Assembly (NCBI GenBank): GCA_016124615.1
Contig: WGNF01000007.1
Coordinates: 356,012-420,011, forward strand
Source of the DNA: Paracoccaceae bacterium
Lineage (GTDB): Bacteria > Pseudomonadota > Alphaproteobacteria > Rhodobacterales > Rhodobacteraceae
Length of the DNA: 64,000 bases
Direction: 5' to 3'
Shown: positions 1 to 8,425 of the stretch, piece after piece
How positions within the stretch are numbered: the stretch's first letter is position 1
Layout: every line of letters starts with the position of its first letter
Notes under the pieces: generated by a model
Database searches by the model: none
Told to the model about the DNA's origin: nothing
What the model saw: the letters and a program-made list of their open reading frames with translations, nothing else
Made by a program: the position numbers and the translations under genes

Positions 1-35
1 GGTTTGCGGTCGACGTCCGGGAAGTGAATGTTCAT
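1..35 (-). CDS. N-terminal fragment of an unidentified protein, running off the window
   Basis: An ATG on the minus strand at 35-33 opens a frame (MNIHFPDVDRK...) that leaves the window after eleven codons. It is preceded by a strong purine-rich ribosome-binding sequence (GGGGGGA, about 8 nt upstream), which is the main support for a real start. It lies 96 nt downstream of metZ on the same strand and could be co-transcribed. Eleven residues are too few to name the product. Confidence 0.5.
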   Translation of the reverse strand, partial: MNIHFPDVDRK

Positions 36-131
36 CGGGTGTTCCCCCCTGCAGGTGCGCAGTCCCCGATAAATGGGGTGTCTGCGACCAGAGTCCAGAT
101 TACTGGAATGATCTACGCCCGATACGACAAA

Positions 132-1313
132 TCAGATCAAATCGAGACCTGCGCGCAGATCGTTCAACAAGTCGCCCGCATCCTCCAGCCCTACCGACAG
201 CCGGATCAGGCCGGGGGTGATGCCCAGCGCGGCCTTCTGCTCCACCGGCAGGCGTTGGTGGGTGGTCGTCGCGGGATGGGTGGCGATCGACTTCGCATCG
301 CCGAGGTTGTTGGAAATCTTCCAGATTTTCAGCCCGTCGAGCATCCGGAAGGCCGCCTCTTTGCCGCCCTTCACGTCGATCGCCAGCATCGTGCCCGGCG
401 CGCTGAGCGTGGCATAGGCCAGCGCGTGCTGCGGATGCGACCGCAGACCCGGATAGATCACGCGCGCCAGTCGCGCATCGCCTTCCAGCGCCGATGCGAT
501 CAGGCCCGCGCTTTCGGCCATCGCCCGGCAGCGCAGATCCAGCGTCTGCATGCCGTTCAGCATCACCCAGGCGGTGAACGGGCTCATCGAGCCGCCGGTG
601 TGCTTCATGTAGGGCTCGACCGTCTTGCGGATGAATTCCTTCGAGCCGCAGATCACGCCGCCCAGCGCGCGGCCCTGCCCGTCGATGTGCTTGGTGGCGG
701 AATAGACAACGACATCGGCGCCCATATCCACGGCACGCGAAAAGACCGGGGTGGCAAAGACGTTGTCGACGATGACCAGCGCGCCCTGCGCATGGGCAAT
801 CTCGGCCACGGCGCGAATGTCGATCATTTCCAGCGTCGGGTTGGAGATCGATTCGAGGAACACGGCCTTGGTGTCCGGCCGCACGGCGGCGCGCCATTGA
901 TCAAGGTCGGTGCCGTCGACGAACGTCACCTGCACGCCGAAGCGGCCCAGAACGTCTTCAAGGATGTAAAGGCACGAGCCGAACAGCGCCCGCGACGACA
1001 CGACATGATCGCCCGCCTTCAGCATCGAGGTCAGCGCGCCATTGACGGCCGCCATGCCGGACGCGGTAGCAAAGGCGTCCTCTGTCCCCTCCACCGCCGC
1101 GATGCGGTCTTCGAACATGCGCACGGTCGGGTTGCCGTAGCGGGCATAGATGAATTCGTCGTCGCCCGACTTCACGAACCGCGCCTCGGCCTGTTCGGCG
1201 CTGTCGTAGGCGAAGCCCTGGGTCAGAAAGATCGCCTCGGCCATCTCGCCATACTGGCTGCGGCGGCTGCCGGTGTGAACCAGCTTCGTGCGGATGTTCC
1301 AGTCGTCTGCCAT
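132..1313 (-). CDS. metZ: O-succinylhomoserine sulfhydrylase
   Basis: PLP-dependent Cys/Met-metabolism enzyme of 393 residues. MetZ makes homocysteine from O-succinylhomoserine and sulfide in the cytosol. The fold-type I signature is complete: Asp183 in IVDNVF, and the Schiff-base lysine about residue 208 in YSATKHIDGQGR, followed by a glycine-rich stretch. S-N-P at 157-159 is also typical. The reading frame stays open upstream, but I chose the ATG at 1313 (MADDWNIRT) because homologues begin there and because the upstream part of the frame is occupied by a riboswitch and hairpin. MetB/MetC-type activities share the fold, so the choice of MetZ rests on overall resemblance and on SAM-II control, which is typical of metZ in this group. 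Confidence 0.9.
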   Translation of the reverse strand: MADDWNIRTKLVHTGSRRSQYGEMAEAIFLTQGFAYDSAEQAEARFVKSGDDEFIYARYGNPTVRMFEDRIAAVEGTEDAFATASGMAAVNGALTSMLKAGDHVVSSRALFGSCLYILEDVLGRFGVQVTFVDGTDLDQWRAAVRPDTKAVFLESISNPTLEMIDIRAVAEIAHAQGALVIVDNVFATPVFSRAVDMGADVVVYSATKHIDGQGRALGGVICGSKEFIRKTVEPYMKHTGGSMSPFTAWVMLNGMQTLDLRCRAMAESAGLIASALEGDARLARVIYPGLRSHPQHALAYATLSAPGTMLAIDVKGGKEAAFRMLDGLKIWKISNNLGDAKSIATHPATTTHQRLPVEQKAALGITPGLIRLSVGLEDAGDLLNDLRAGLDLI

Positions 1314-1335
1314 CTTGCGCCCCTTCCCGAGCAAC

Positions 1336-1366
1336 AAAAAACCCCCACCGCAAAAGGCGTGGGGGT
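1336..1366 (-). terminator. Intrinsic terminator/attenuator in the metZ leader
   Basis: On the minus strand an eight-base GC stem (CCCCCACG paired with CGTGGGGG-type arms, 1341-1366) is followed directly by six T residues (1341-1336). It sits between the SAM-II aptamer and the metZ ATG, so it is placed to end transcription before the gene. It is most simply read as the expression platform of the riboswitch. Confidence 0.8.
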
Positions 1367-1379
1367 CGTGCCCTGCCCT

Positions 1380-1429
1380 CTTTAGCGGTTTGTTTAACGT
1401 GGCCCGCAATCCGGTGAACAAAGCGCCAC
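1380..1429 (-). promoter_or_regulatory. SAM-II riboswitch aptamer upstream of metZ
   Basis: The minus strand folds into the H-type pseudoknot of SAM-II. Stem P1 pairs GTGGC (1429-1425) with GCCAC (1403-1399). The P1 loop contains TTTGTT (1422-1417), which pairs with AACAAA (1394-1389) to form the pseudoknot. The conserved ATTGC in the loop and the downstream GCTAAAG (1386-1380) are present. SAM-II aptamers bind S-adenosylmethionine and occur upstream of metA/metZ-type genes in alphaproteobacteria. With the T-tailed hairpin just downstream, a transcription-attenuation mechanism is likely. Confidence 0.9.
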
Positions 1430-1559
1430 AGGGCGCCGAATACGCCTGCTGTGGCAAAACGTCAACACAGGGGCGGCGTCATGCGGCTGTAATCTGCGCT
1501 TCATCCGCCTGTCGCGGGGTGCAGTTATCCCCAGCCCCAAGATATGGTGGGGAAGGCGG

Positions 1560-2483
1560 ATGCCCCTTCTACAGATCAACGCAGATGGTGATGTGCCCCG
1601 GTGCGAAGGCGGTTGGGGGGCCTTGTCGGCGACCCTCGCCGCCCTGCCCGAAGGCGCGCCCGTCATCGTGATGATCCACGGCTTCCGGTTTTCGCCCACG
1701 GTTCCCGGCCAGAGCCCGCATACCCACATCCTCTCGCTCGAACCGGTACAGGATTGCTGGAAGGCCATTTCCTGGCCGCGCCACCTGGGCTTTGGTCGCG
1801 ACGATTCCTCGCAGGGCCTGTGCATCGCGTTCGGGTGGGAAGCCCGCGGCACGATCTGGGCCGCCTATGCCGAGGCGGCGCGGGCGGGCGCGGCGCTGGC
1901 GGCGCTGATGACCCGGATCGACGCGCTGCGCCCCGGCACGCGGGTCGAGGTGCTGGCCCACAGCCTTGGCGCGCGGGTGACGCTGCAGGCGCTGGCCCAC
2001 CTCGACCGGCCGATCCTTGGCCGCGCCGTGCTGATGGCCGCGGCCGAATTCCGCCGCCCGACCGAGGCCGCGCTGGCCACCCCGGCGGGCCGCGCCGCCG
2101 AATTCGTCAACGTCACCAGCCGCGAGAATGACCTGTTCGATTTCCTGATCGAGCGTCTGGTGCCGCTATTCCCCGACCGCGCGCTGGGTCAGGGCACCGG
2201 CCGCGGCAGCGCGAACTGGATCGACATTCAGCTTGACCAGACCGAAACGCTCGATGCCCTCGTTCCCTTGGGCCACCGCATTCCCGCGCCCGATCTGCGC
2301 ATCTGCCACTGGAGCCTTTATCTGCGCCCCGGCGTCTTCGGCCTCTATCGCGCGCTGCTGCGCGACCACTTGCCGCTGGCCACCCTGCGCGAGCGGCTTC
2401 CGCAGCGGCCAAGCCGACGGTGGTCACGCCTATTTGCGCCGCCCCGTCTGGGGTCGATCTTGCCAAGCGGCCGTGAAGCATGA
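1560..2483 (+). CDS. Alpha/beta hydrolase family protein
   Basis: A 307-residue cytosolic protein with the two marks of a serine alpha/beta hydrolase: an HGF oxyanion strand-turn at residues 40-42 (VIVMIHGFRFSP) and the nucleophile elbow A-H-S-L-G-A-R with Ser135. The region between them is long and Trp/His-rich. There is no signal peptide. The substrate cannot be read from the sequence; relatives are annotated as esterases or DUF900-like hydrolases. It is transcribed divergently from metZ, sharing a leader region of about 130 bp. Confidence 0.75.
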   Translation: MPLLQINADGDVPRCEGGWGALSATLAALPEGAPVIVMIHGFRFSPTVPGQSPHTHILSLEPVQDCWKAISWPRHLGFGRDDSSQGLCIAFGWEARGTIWAAYAEAARAGAALAALMTRIDALRPGTRVEVLAHSLGARVTLQALAHLDRPILGRAVLMAAAEFRRPTEAALATPAGRAAEFVNVTSRENDLFDFLIERLVPLFPDRALGQGTGRGSANWIDIQLDQTETLDALVPLGHRIPAPDLRICHWSLYLRPGVFGLYRALLRDHLPLATLRERLPQRPSRRWSRLFAPPRLGSILPSGREA

Positions 2484-2617
2484 CTATTGCTTCCTGCGCA
2501 GAGGGGGCCGCATGACCGCATCGAACGAACGACAGACCATCCGGAACCGCAAGGTATCGGCGACCGCCACCCGAACCAGTGCATCGCTGGCGCGCAGCCC
2601 GATCCGGCACTGACCCG

Positions 2618-3334
2618 GTGAAGTCTCCGACTCCGGTTGATCCGCTGACCTTTGCCTTCATCGCCGTGAAGATCACCCTGGTGATCTTTGCCGAATTTGT
2701 GGTGATCGCGTTTCTTCTGTTTTACGGGGCTGGCACGGTGCACTGGGCAGGGGGTTGGGCGTTCCTGCTGCTGGCGACCGGGTCGCTGATCCCGGCCACC
2801 ATCGCGTTGATCGTGCATGACCCTGGGTTGGTCGACGCGCGCACCAAACTTGCGCCAAAGGGCCAACCGGGCGCCGACCGGTTGTTCGTGCCTGCCCATA
2901 CCTTGATGATGCTGGTCTGGGCCGGCGTCGCCGGTATCGATTCCGTCCGCCACCACTGGTCGTATGTACCGCTGGCGCTGCGCATCGTGGCCGCCGCCGT
3001 GATTCCGCTGGCGACCTGGGCGGGATACCTGACGATGCGGCAGAACCCCTACCTTGCCACCTGCGTCTATGTGCAGGATGACCGCGCCCACCGTGTGGTG
3101 GATCACGGGCTGTACGCCGTCGTGCGTCATCCGTTCTACGCGGTGACCATCGCCTACCAGATCTGCGCCTCGCTGGTCCTGGGCAGCTGGCTCAGCGTCT
3201 TCGTCGCACTGATCGTCGCCGTGATGCTGGCGCTGCGCATCCGGGTGGAAGAGCGGTATCTGGCGCGCGAACTGGCGGGCTATGCAGCCTACCAGCGCCA
3301 TACGCCGTGGCGGCTGGTGCCGGGGCTCTGGTAG
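2618..3334 (+). CDS. Isoprenylcysteine carboxyl methyltransferase/PEMT-like membrane protein
   Basis: A polytopic membrane protein of 238 residues from the GTG at 2618 (VKSPTPVDP...). The C-terminal half carries the ICMT/phospholipid methyltransferase signature: H-G-L-Y-x-x-V-R-H-P-F-Y, then E-E-R-Y-L and a terminal PWRLVPGLW. The family transfers methyl groups from SAM to lipid or prenyl substrates at the membrane; the actual substrate here is unknown. An upstream ATG at 2579 is possible but would add a non-hydrophobic arginine-rich tail. The stop lies 3 nt from the convergent yciB stop. Confidence 0.75.
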   Translation: MKSPTPVDPLTFAFIAVKITLVIFAEFVVIAFLLFYGAGTVHWAGGWAFLLLATGSLIPATIALIVHDPGLVDARTKLAPKGQPGADRLFVPAHTLMMLVWAGVAGIDSVRHHWSYVPLALRIVAAAVIPLATWAGYLTMRQNPYLATCVYVQDDRAHRVVDHGLYAVVRHPFYAVTIAYQICASLVLGSWLSVFVALIVAVMLALRIRVEERYLARELAGYAAYQRHTPWRLVPGLW

Positions 3335-3337
3335 AGG

Positions 3338-3937
3338 TCAGGCGTCCTCGTCGGTCGAATATTTCTGCATCAACCGCCCCTGCCCCATGAAGAAGGCGAA
3401 CAGCGCCGCCGTCAGCACGAAGGTCTTGAACGTGACCCAGGCCCCGGTGGACATGGTGCGCCAGACCACCTCGTTCGCGATGGCAAGGCCGAAGAAGAAC
3501 AGCGTGATGCGCCGGGTCAGGATCATCCAGCCTTCCTCGCGCATCGGCAGCACCTCTTCGATCACCAGCTTCAGATAGGATCGCCCGCGCAACAGCCCGA
3601 AGCCGAGGATGCCGCCGAACAACAGGTAGATGATCGTCGGCTTCATCTTGAAGAACCGTTCGTCATTGAACCAGATCGAGAGGCCGCCGAACACCACCAC
3701 CAGCACCAGCGTGGCGATCTGCATCTTTGACAGCTTCCCGGTCAGCCACCACAGCAGCCCGGTCGAGATCAGCATCAATGGAATGAACCCGGCGGTGATC
3801 ACGATGAAGGCGTCATAGCTGGTGCCGCCGATGGTGAAGCTGTGCCCCTTCAGCCGCCCGTAGGCCACGAAGAAGGCCACGATGGGGCCCAGTTCAATGA
3901 CCAGCTTGACGATGGGGTTGAGTTTCTTCTGGCTCAT
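3338..3937 (-). CDS. yciB: Inner-membrane spanning protein YciB/IspZ (septation protein A family)
   Basis: A protein of 199 residues with five or so hydrophobic segments. The ATG at 3937 (MSQKKLNPIVKLVIELGPIVAFF) gives the family's usual N-terminus; the open frame continues upstream into the preceding gene without sense. Family features include the N-terminal ELGP-I-x-F-F motif, W-F-N-D-E-x-F-F-K-M-K-P-T-I-I-Y in the middle and N-E-V-V-W-R-T near the C-terminus. YciB proteins help cell envelope synthesis and septation. It is the last gene of a minus-strand run ftsY-EamA-yciB. Confidence 0.9.
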   Translation of the reverse strand: MSQKKLNPIVKLVIELGPIVAFFVAYGRLKGHSFTIGGTSYDAFIVITAGFIPLMLISTGLLWWLTGKLSKMQIATLVLVVVFGGLSIWFNDERFFKMKPTIIYLLFGGILGFGLLRGRSYLKLVIEEVLPMREEGWMILTRRITLFFFGLAIANEVVWRTMSTGAWVTFKTFVLTAALFAFFMGQGRLMQKYSTDEDA

Positions 3938-4013
3938 CCGGGCACCCTTTTCTGCGCTTTTTTCGTTGCTAGAACCTGACGGCCGGGAAGGCCAGTCGCA
4001 TTTGCGGGATCGC

Positions 4014-4913
4014 TCAGGCCGCAACCTCTACCAGCACGGCGCCGGCGGCGATCAGCACCATCAGCAGAAGGCGGCGCGGCCCGACCCGTTCGTTCAGGAT
4101 CAGCCAGCCGATCAGCGCCGCCCAGACGGTCGAGGTTTCGCGCAGCACCGCCGCCTCGCCGACCTTGTCGAGCCGCGTCGCCATCATGATCGAGCCAAAG
4201 CTGAACCAGGCCACCACCGCGCCAAGGACACCGCGCTTCAAGAGCGGGATCAGCGTCGAGGCCGGCAGCCCGCGCCAACGGGCGCGGGTGTAGACCGGCA
4301 TGAAGATGCCGTCGATGGTGAAGAACCAGGCAAGGAAGGTGAACGGGTCATCGGCGGCGCGGATGCCATAGGCGTCGTAGGTGGTGTAAAGCGCGACGAA
4401 GGCCCCCGTCAGCACCGCGAAGACCAGCGCGGGCACCAGCGTTTCGCGATCGAGCGTGACGTGGCGGTAGTTGTAAAGCGCAAGGCCAAGGATGCCCGCA
4501 ACCAGCATCAGCACCCCACCCCACTGGCCCGGCGTGAAATGCTCGCCAAAGATCAGAAGCGCGCCAATGACCGCAAAGAACGGCGCGGTGCCGCGCGTCA
4601 CCGGGTAGACCACGGTATAGGCGCCGCGCTGATAGGCCATCGCCTGCAACAGCTTGTAGACGATATGGATGAGGAAAGCCCCGGCAAGGATCAGCCAGAG
4701 CCGCGGCGTGGGCCAAGGCACCAGGAACAGCGCGAGCGGCAGCGACATCAGCCCATAGCAGGCGTCGATCGCGGCGCGGCTGAGCCAGGGATCGTGGCGG
4801 CCCTTCTGCAAGGCGCCGAAGATCGCATGCAAGATCGCCGCCAGCAGGGCGAGGCAAAGCGCGGTGACGTGGCCCGCGGGCGTGCCCTCAAGGCTGGTGA
4901 TCAGCGCAGTCAT
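4014..4913 (-). CDS. EamA (DMT) family transporter
   Basis: A 299-residue membrane protein with about ten hydrophobic helices arranged as two repeats, the standard drug/metabolite transporter layout. Typical pieces are T-R-G-T-A-P-F-F-A-V in the first EamA repeat and R-E-T-S-T-V-W-A-A-L-I-G-W-L-I-L-N-E at the end of the second. The substrate cannot be predicted. It starts 51 nt after ftsY ends and stops 76 nt before the yciB ATG, so the three genes are probably co-transcribed. Confidence 0.85.
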   Translation of the reverse strand: MTALITSLEGTPAGHVTALCLALLAAILHAIFGALQKGRHDPWLSRAAIDACYGLMSLPLALFLVPWPTPRLWLILAGAFLIHIVYKLLQAMAYQRGAYTVVYPVTRGTAPFFAVIGALLIFGEHFTPGQWGGVLMLVAGILGLALYNYRHVTLDRETLVPALVFAVLTGAFVALYTTYDAYGIRAADDPFTFLAWFFTIDGIFMPVYTRARWRGLPASTLIPLLKRGVLGAVVAWFSFGSIMMATRLDKVGEAAVLRETSTVWAALIGWLILNERVGPRRLLLMVLIAAGAVLVEVAA

Positions 4914-4964
4914 CGGCGGCGGCCCCGCGCGGCGAGAGGCAAGGAAGCAGCGGCTGCCAACGGA

Positions 4965-5954
4965 TCAGCCATCGAGGCCGACGAGGGCGCGCGCGAAGTC
5001 TTCGGGGTCGAAGGGGGCGAGGTCGTCGATCTGCTCGCCGACGCCGATGGCGTGGATCGGCAGCCCGAACTTGTCGGCCAGCGCGACCAGCACGCCACCC
5101 TTGGCGGTGCCGTCAAGCTTGGTCATCACCAAGCCCGACACGTCGGCCAGCTTGCGGAAGGTTTCCACCTGGCTGAGCGCGTTCTGCCCGGTGGTGGCAT
5201 CCAGCACCAGTAGCGTGTTGTGCGGCGCAGCAGGGTCTTTCTTGCGGATGACGCGGACGATCTTGGCCAGTTCCTCCATCAGGTCGGCGCGGTTCTGCAG
5301 ACGGCCCGCAGTGTCGATCATCAAGAGGTCGGCGCCCTCGGCCTGCGCGCGCGTCATCGCGTCAAAGGCGAGGCTGGCGGGGTCCGAGCCTTCGGGTGCG
5401 GTCATCACCGGCACCCCGGCACGGGCACCCCAGACTTGCAGCTGTTCGACCGCGGCGGCGCGAAACGTGTCGCCCGCGGCGATGATCACGGTCTTTCCCG
5501 CCGCGCGGAACTGGCTGGCGAGCTTGCCGATCGTGGTGGTCTTGCCGGACCCGTTGACCCCCACCACCAGCACCACCTGCGGACGCGAGGGGTAGATCGG
5601 CAGCGGGCGCGCCACCGGCGCCATGATCCGGGCGATTTCGGCGGCCAGCAGGCGCTTCAATTCGTCGGTAGTGACGCGGCGGCCCATGCGGCCACCGGCG
5701 ATGTTGGCGGCCACACGCAGCGCGGTATCCACCCCCATGTCGGACTGGATCAGCAACTCTTCGAGGCTTTCCAGCATGGCGTCGTCAAAGACGCGCCCGC
5801 CTGCGACGGCGCCGGCAAGGCGTGCCGCAAGGCCGGGTTTGGCGGCCGGGGCGGCGGGCGCTTCGGTGGCGTCGGCGACCAGATGATCCAGCCCTTCCTC
5901 GATCTTCGAGGAGGTCTTGAACATCCGGTCCTTGAGTTTCGTGAAGAACGACAT
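4965..5954 (-). CDS. ftsY: Signal recognition particle receptor FtsY
   Basis: SRP-receptor GTPase of 329 residues that docks the SRP-ribosome complex at the inner membrane. The NG domain is complete: P-loop G-V-N-G-S-G-K-T-T (132-140), D-T-A-G-R (214-218) and T-K-L-D-G-T-A-K-G-G (278-287). The N-terminal A region is short (about 50 residues, Ala/Pro-rich) compared with E. coli FtsY, which is usual in alphaproteobacteria. The ATG at 5954 (MSFFTKLKDRMFKTSSK) is the family start; a far longer open frame upstream to 8300 is antisense to other genes and is rejected. Confidence 0.97.
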   Translation of the reverse strand: MSFFTKLKDRMFKTSSKIEEGLDHLVADATEAPAAPAAKPGLAARLAGAVAGGRVFDDAMLESLEELLIQSDMGVDTALRVAANIAGGRMGRRVTTDELKRLLAAEIARIMAPVARPLPIYPSRPQVVLVVGVNGSGKTTTIGKLASQFRAAGKTVIIAAGDTFRAAAVEQLQVWGARAGVPVMTAPEGSDPASLAFDAMTRAQAEGADLLMIDTAGRLQNRADLMEELAKIVRVIRKKDPAAPHNTLLVLDATTGQNALSQVETFRKLADVSGLVMTKLDGTAKGGVLVALADKFGLPIHAIGVGEQIDDLAPFDPEDFARALVGLDG

Positions 5955-6013
5955 CGCTGATCCCGTGGTCTGGGGCCGGGCCCCGGCATTCCCTGACCTA
6001 ACCATTCCACCGC

Positions 6014-6655
6014 TCAAGGGGAAGGGCCAAGCACCCCGGCCATGCCAAGGCAGATCAGCGCCTGCCCCGACCAGTAAGCGGCCCAGACCGCGCGCGAAAG
6101 GGCGCGCGGCGCGGGCGCGGGCAGCACGAACATCTCGACCGACAGCATCAGGTCGGAGGCGAGGAAAAGCCCGGCGCCGAGCAGCGCCGCCCAGGCGCTG
6201 CCCGGCAGCGTCAGCGCGGCCAGCGCCATGCCGAGGATCACCGCGACATAGGCGCGGACCGGTCCGCGCAAAGCGCCGGTGCGGGGGGCGAGCCAAAGCT
6301 CGGTCGAGAGGCCGAGGGCAAGCACGGCAATCGCGGGCACAGGCGCGGGCCAGCCGTGGCCAGCCGCAAGAAAGGCCCCGGCGTAGGCGAGGTGGCCCGC
6401 CGCAAAGGCCGCCATACCGGCAAGGAAGGCGCCCTGCCCCGGCCGCGACAGCGCCAGATCGCCCGCCGCACCAAGCACCAGCCCCAGCGTCACCGCCCAG
6501 GGCGCGCCGAAGGCTGCCGCGGCGGCGGCAAGCGCAAGGGTCGCCAGCGTCTTCAGCGCCGATTTGACGGCAGAGGGGCCCTGCCAGCACCAGCCCGCAC
6601 CATAGGCCAGCGCCGCCGTCGCGGCCAGCGCGACGGATGCCCAGCCGGGGATCAT
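6014..6655 (-). CDS. YhhN/TMEM86-family membrane protein (lysoplasmalogenase-like)
   Basis: A 213-residue, almost wholly hydrophobic protein with about eight transmembrane segments. The pattern K-x-x-x-T-L near residue 37, G-L-V-L-G-A-A-G-D-L-A-L in the middle and G-A-x-L-F-x-x-S-D near the end fits the YhhN family, whose two conserved aspartates are retained. Some members hydrolyse the vinyl ether bond of lysoplasmalogens; that activity is not established for bacterial homologues of this type. The ATG at 6655 is chosen because the frame upstream is non-hydrophobic. It is divergent from the AlkB-like gene. Confidence 0.75.
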   Translation of the reverse strand: MIPGWASVALAATAALAYGAGWCWQGPSAVKSALKTLATLALAAAAAAFGAPWAVTLGLVLGAAGDLALSRPGQGAFLAGMAAFAAGHLAYAGAFLAAGHGWPAPVPAIAVLALGLSTELWLAPRTGALRGPVRAYVAVILGMALAALTLPGSAWAALLGAGLFLASDLMLSVEMFVLPAPAPRALSRAVWAAYWSGQALICLGMAGVLGPSP

Positions 6656-6824
6656 GCCCGCCCCCGGATTGCCCTGAATTTCGCCATTCCGCCCGCCTCC
6701 GCTGCCGGTCCCCCTGCCTAGCCCGAAGTCGGCAGCGACGAAAGCCCGCAGCCGCCGAAGCGCTTGGAAAGCCGGACCGAAGCGGTGATACTCTGGCCGC
6801 GCAGCAACCCGAAGGGCAGCATCC

Positions 6825-7865
6825 ATGAACCGGCCGATCGTTCTTTTCGCCATCGCGACGCTGGTGCCGGTGCCGCTGTTGCTGCTGGGGGCGGGGTTCG
6901 GCGGGCTCTGGGCCTGGCTCGCGCTGCTGTACATGACGGCGCTGACCTTCGCGCTGGATGAACTGGCGTCTTACACCGCCCCGCTGGCGCCCGAGGGGCG
7001 CGAGTTCGCGGCGGCCGACCAACTCTCGGTTCTGCTCGGCGCGGTGCATTTCATCCTGCTGCTGGTGGCGATCTATGCGCTGACGGGCTGGACCGGCACG
7101 GGCTGGTTCAGCCGCCTGCTGATGTTCTTCGCCTTCGGGCTTTACTTCGGGCAGGTCAGCAACTCGAACGCGCATGAATTGATCCACCGCAGCGACAAGG
7201 GCCTGTTCCGGCTGGGGATGTGGATTTACATCAGCCTCTTGTTCGGCCAGCACACCTCGGCGCACCGGCTGGTGCATCACCGCTTTGTCGCGACCGAGGA
7301 TGACCCGAACAGCGCGGTGGCGGGCGAAAGCTTCTATGCCTTCCTGCCGCGCGCCTGGGTCGGCGCCTTCGTCGCGGGGTATGAGATCGAGCGCGACATG
7401 CGGCGCCAGTCGGGCGCGGGCGGGGTGAACCCCTACCTGATCTATCTTGGTGGCGAGGCGGCGTTCCTGTTGGGGATGTACATCCTCTTCGGGTTCGTCG
7501 GGCTGATCCTTTATATCCTGCTGGCGCTTTATGCGCAGATCCAGTTGATGCTGTCGGACTACGTGCAGCACTACGGCCTGATGCGCGGCGAATTGCCCGA
7601 TGGCAAGCTGGAGCCGGTGGCGGATCGCCATTCGTGGAATTCGGGGCGGTGGTTTTCCTCGGCACTGATGCTGAACGCGCCGCGCCATTCGGCGCATCAC
7701 GCGCATCCGGCCTGGCCCTATCCCGAACTGACGCTGCCGCCGCCGGATCAGGCGCCGCACCTGCCCTACAGCCTGCCGGTGATGGCGACCATCGCGCTGT
7801 GGCCGCGGCAATGGTTCCGCCTGATGGACAAGCGCGTGGCGCCCTGGCAGCCGGCCGAGCCCTGA
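6825..7865 (+). CDS. alkB: AlkB-like alkane 1-monooxygenase/membrane fatty-acid desaturase-type hydroxylase
   Basis: Integral-membrane diiron hydroxylase of 346 residues. All histidine boxes are visible: H-E-L-I-H-R (117-122), H-T-S-A-H-R-L-V-H-H (143-152), D-Y-V-Q-H-Y-G-L (245-252) and R-H-S-A-H-H (287-292). Four to six hydrophobic segments surround them. The family oxidises terminal carbons of alkanes with a rubredoxin partner, but no rubredoxin gene is adjacent. Rhodobacteraceae carry AlkB-like proteins whose natural substrates are unclear, so alkane use is an inference. Confidence 0.85.
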   Translation: MNRPIVLFAIATLVPVPLLLLGAGFGGLWAWLALLYMTALTFALDELASYTAPLAPEGREFAAADQLSVLLGAVHFILLLVAIYALTGWTGTGWFSRLLMFFAFGLYFGQVSNSNAHELIHRSDKGLFRLGMWIYISLLFGQHTSAHRLVHHRFVATEDDPNSAVAGESFYAFLPRAWVGAFVAGYEIERDMRRQSGAGGVNPYLIYLGGEAAFLLGMYILFGFVGLILYILLALYAQIQLMLSDYVQHYGLMRGELPDGKLEPVADRHSWNSGRWFSSALMLNAPRHSAHHAHPAWPYPELTLPPPDQAPHLPYSLPVMATIALWPRQWFRLMDKRVAPWQPAEP

Positions 7866-7949
7866 GTGCGGCACGCAGGACGCTGGCCCGAACGCCCCGG
7901 CTATGGCAGGATAGGTCGAGTCGACCCGCCCCGCAGGAAAGCCTTCGCG

Positions 7950-8348
7950 ATGCGCCGCATGATCCTTGCGCTGACCCTTGCCGCCGCCCCCGCCTGGGCG
8001 CTGGACAAGCCGATGACGGCGGCCCAGTTCGACGCCTATTCGCTGGGCAAGACGCTCTACTACGCGGTGGGCGACAAGCCCTACGGCGCGGAAACCTACC
8101 TGCCCGACCATCACGTCGTCTGGGCGTTTATGGGCGAGGATTGCAAGCACGGCACCTGGGTCGAGACCAACGGCCAGATCTGCTTTACCTACGAGGGCGA
8201 CAGCAACGGCCCGCAATGCTGGACCTTCTTTTCGGAAACCGGCGGGCTCAAGGCGCATTTCGAGGGCGATCCGCAGTCCAGCGACCTGATCGAAGTGCAC
8301 CAGAGTTCAGAGCCGCTGATCTGCCCCGGCCCCAAGGTGGGCGTCTGA
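7950..8348 (+). CDS. Small secreted protein of unknown function
   Basis: A 132-residue protein with a typical Sec signal peptide (MRRMILALTLAAAPAWA, cleavage after about residue 17). The mature part has paired cysteines, a W-A-F-M-G-E-D-C segment and a T-Y-E-G-D-S-N-G-P-Q-C-W stretch, suggesting disulfides in the periplasm. The start at 7950 is supported by AGGAAAG upstream; the frame is open further upstream but has no hydrophobic start there. I do not recognise the family. Confidence 0.7.
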   Translation: MRRMILALTLAAAPAWALDKPMTAAQFDAYSLGKTLYYAVGDKPYGAETYLPDHHVVWAFMGEDCKHGTWVETNGQICFTYEGDSNGPQCWTFFSETGGLKAHFEGDPQSSDLIEVHQSSEPLICPGPKVGV

Positions 8349-8425
8349 CCCCGACGGCTTGCCAGCGGCCCCGCCGCCGCCTATGACCGGCCCAGATCGG
8401 GTGGGGCGGACGGGGTTGGCGGGCA

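Noticed and set aside
2512..2613. A 33-codon frame with a good purine-rich leader before the ICMT-like gene
   Set aside because: Too short and arginine-rich to support without conservation data; it ends just before the GTG of the next gene.
5955..8300. A very long N-terminal extension of ftsY (frame open to 8300)
   Set aside because: The extension is antisense to the YhhN and AlkB-like genes and has shadow-type composition; FtsY has a normal start at 5954.
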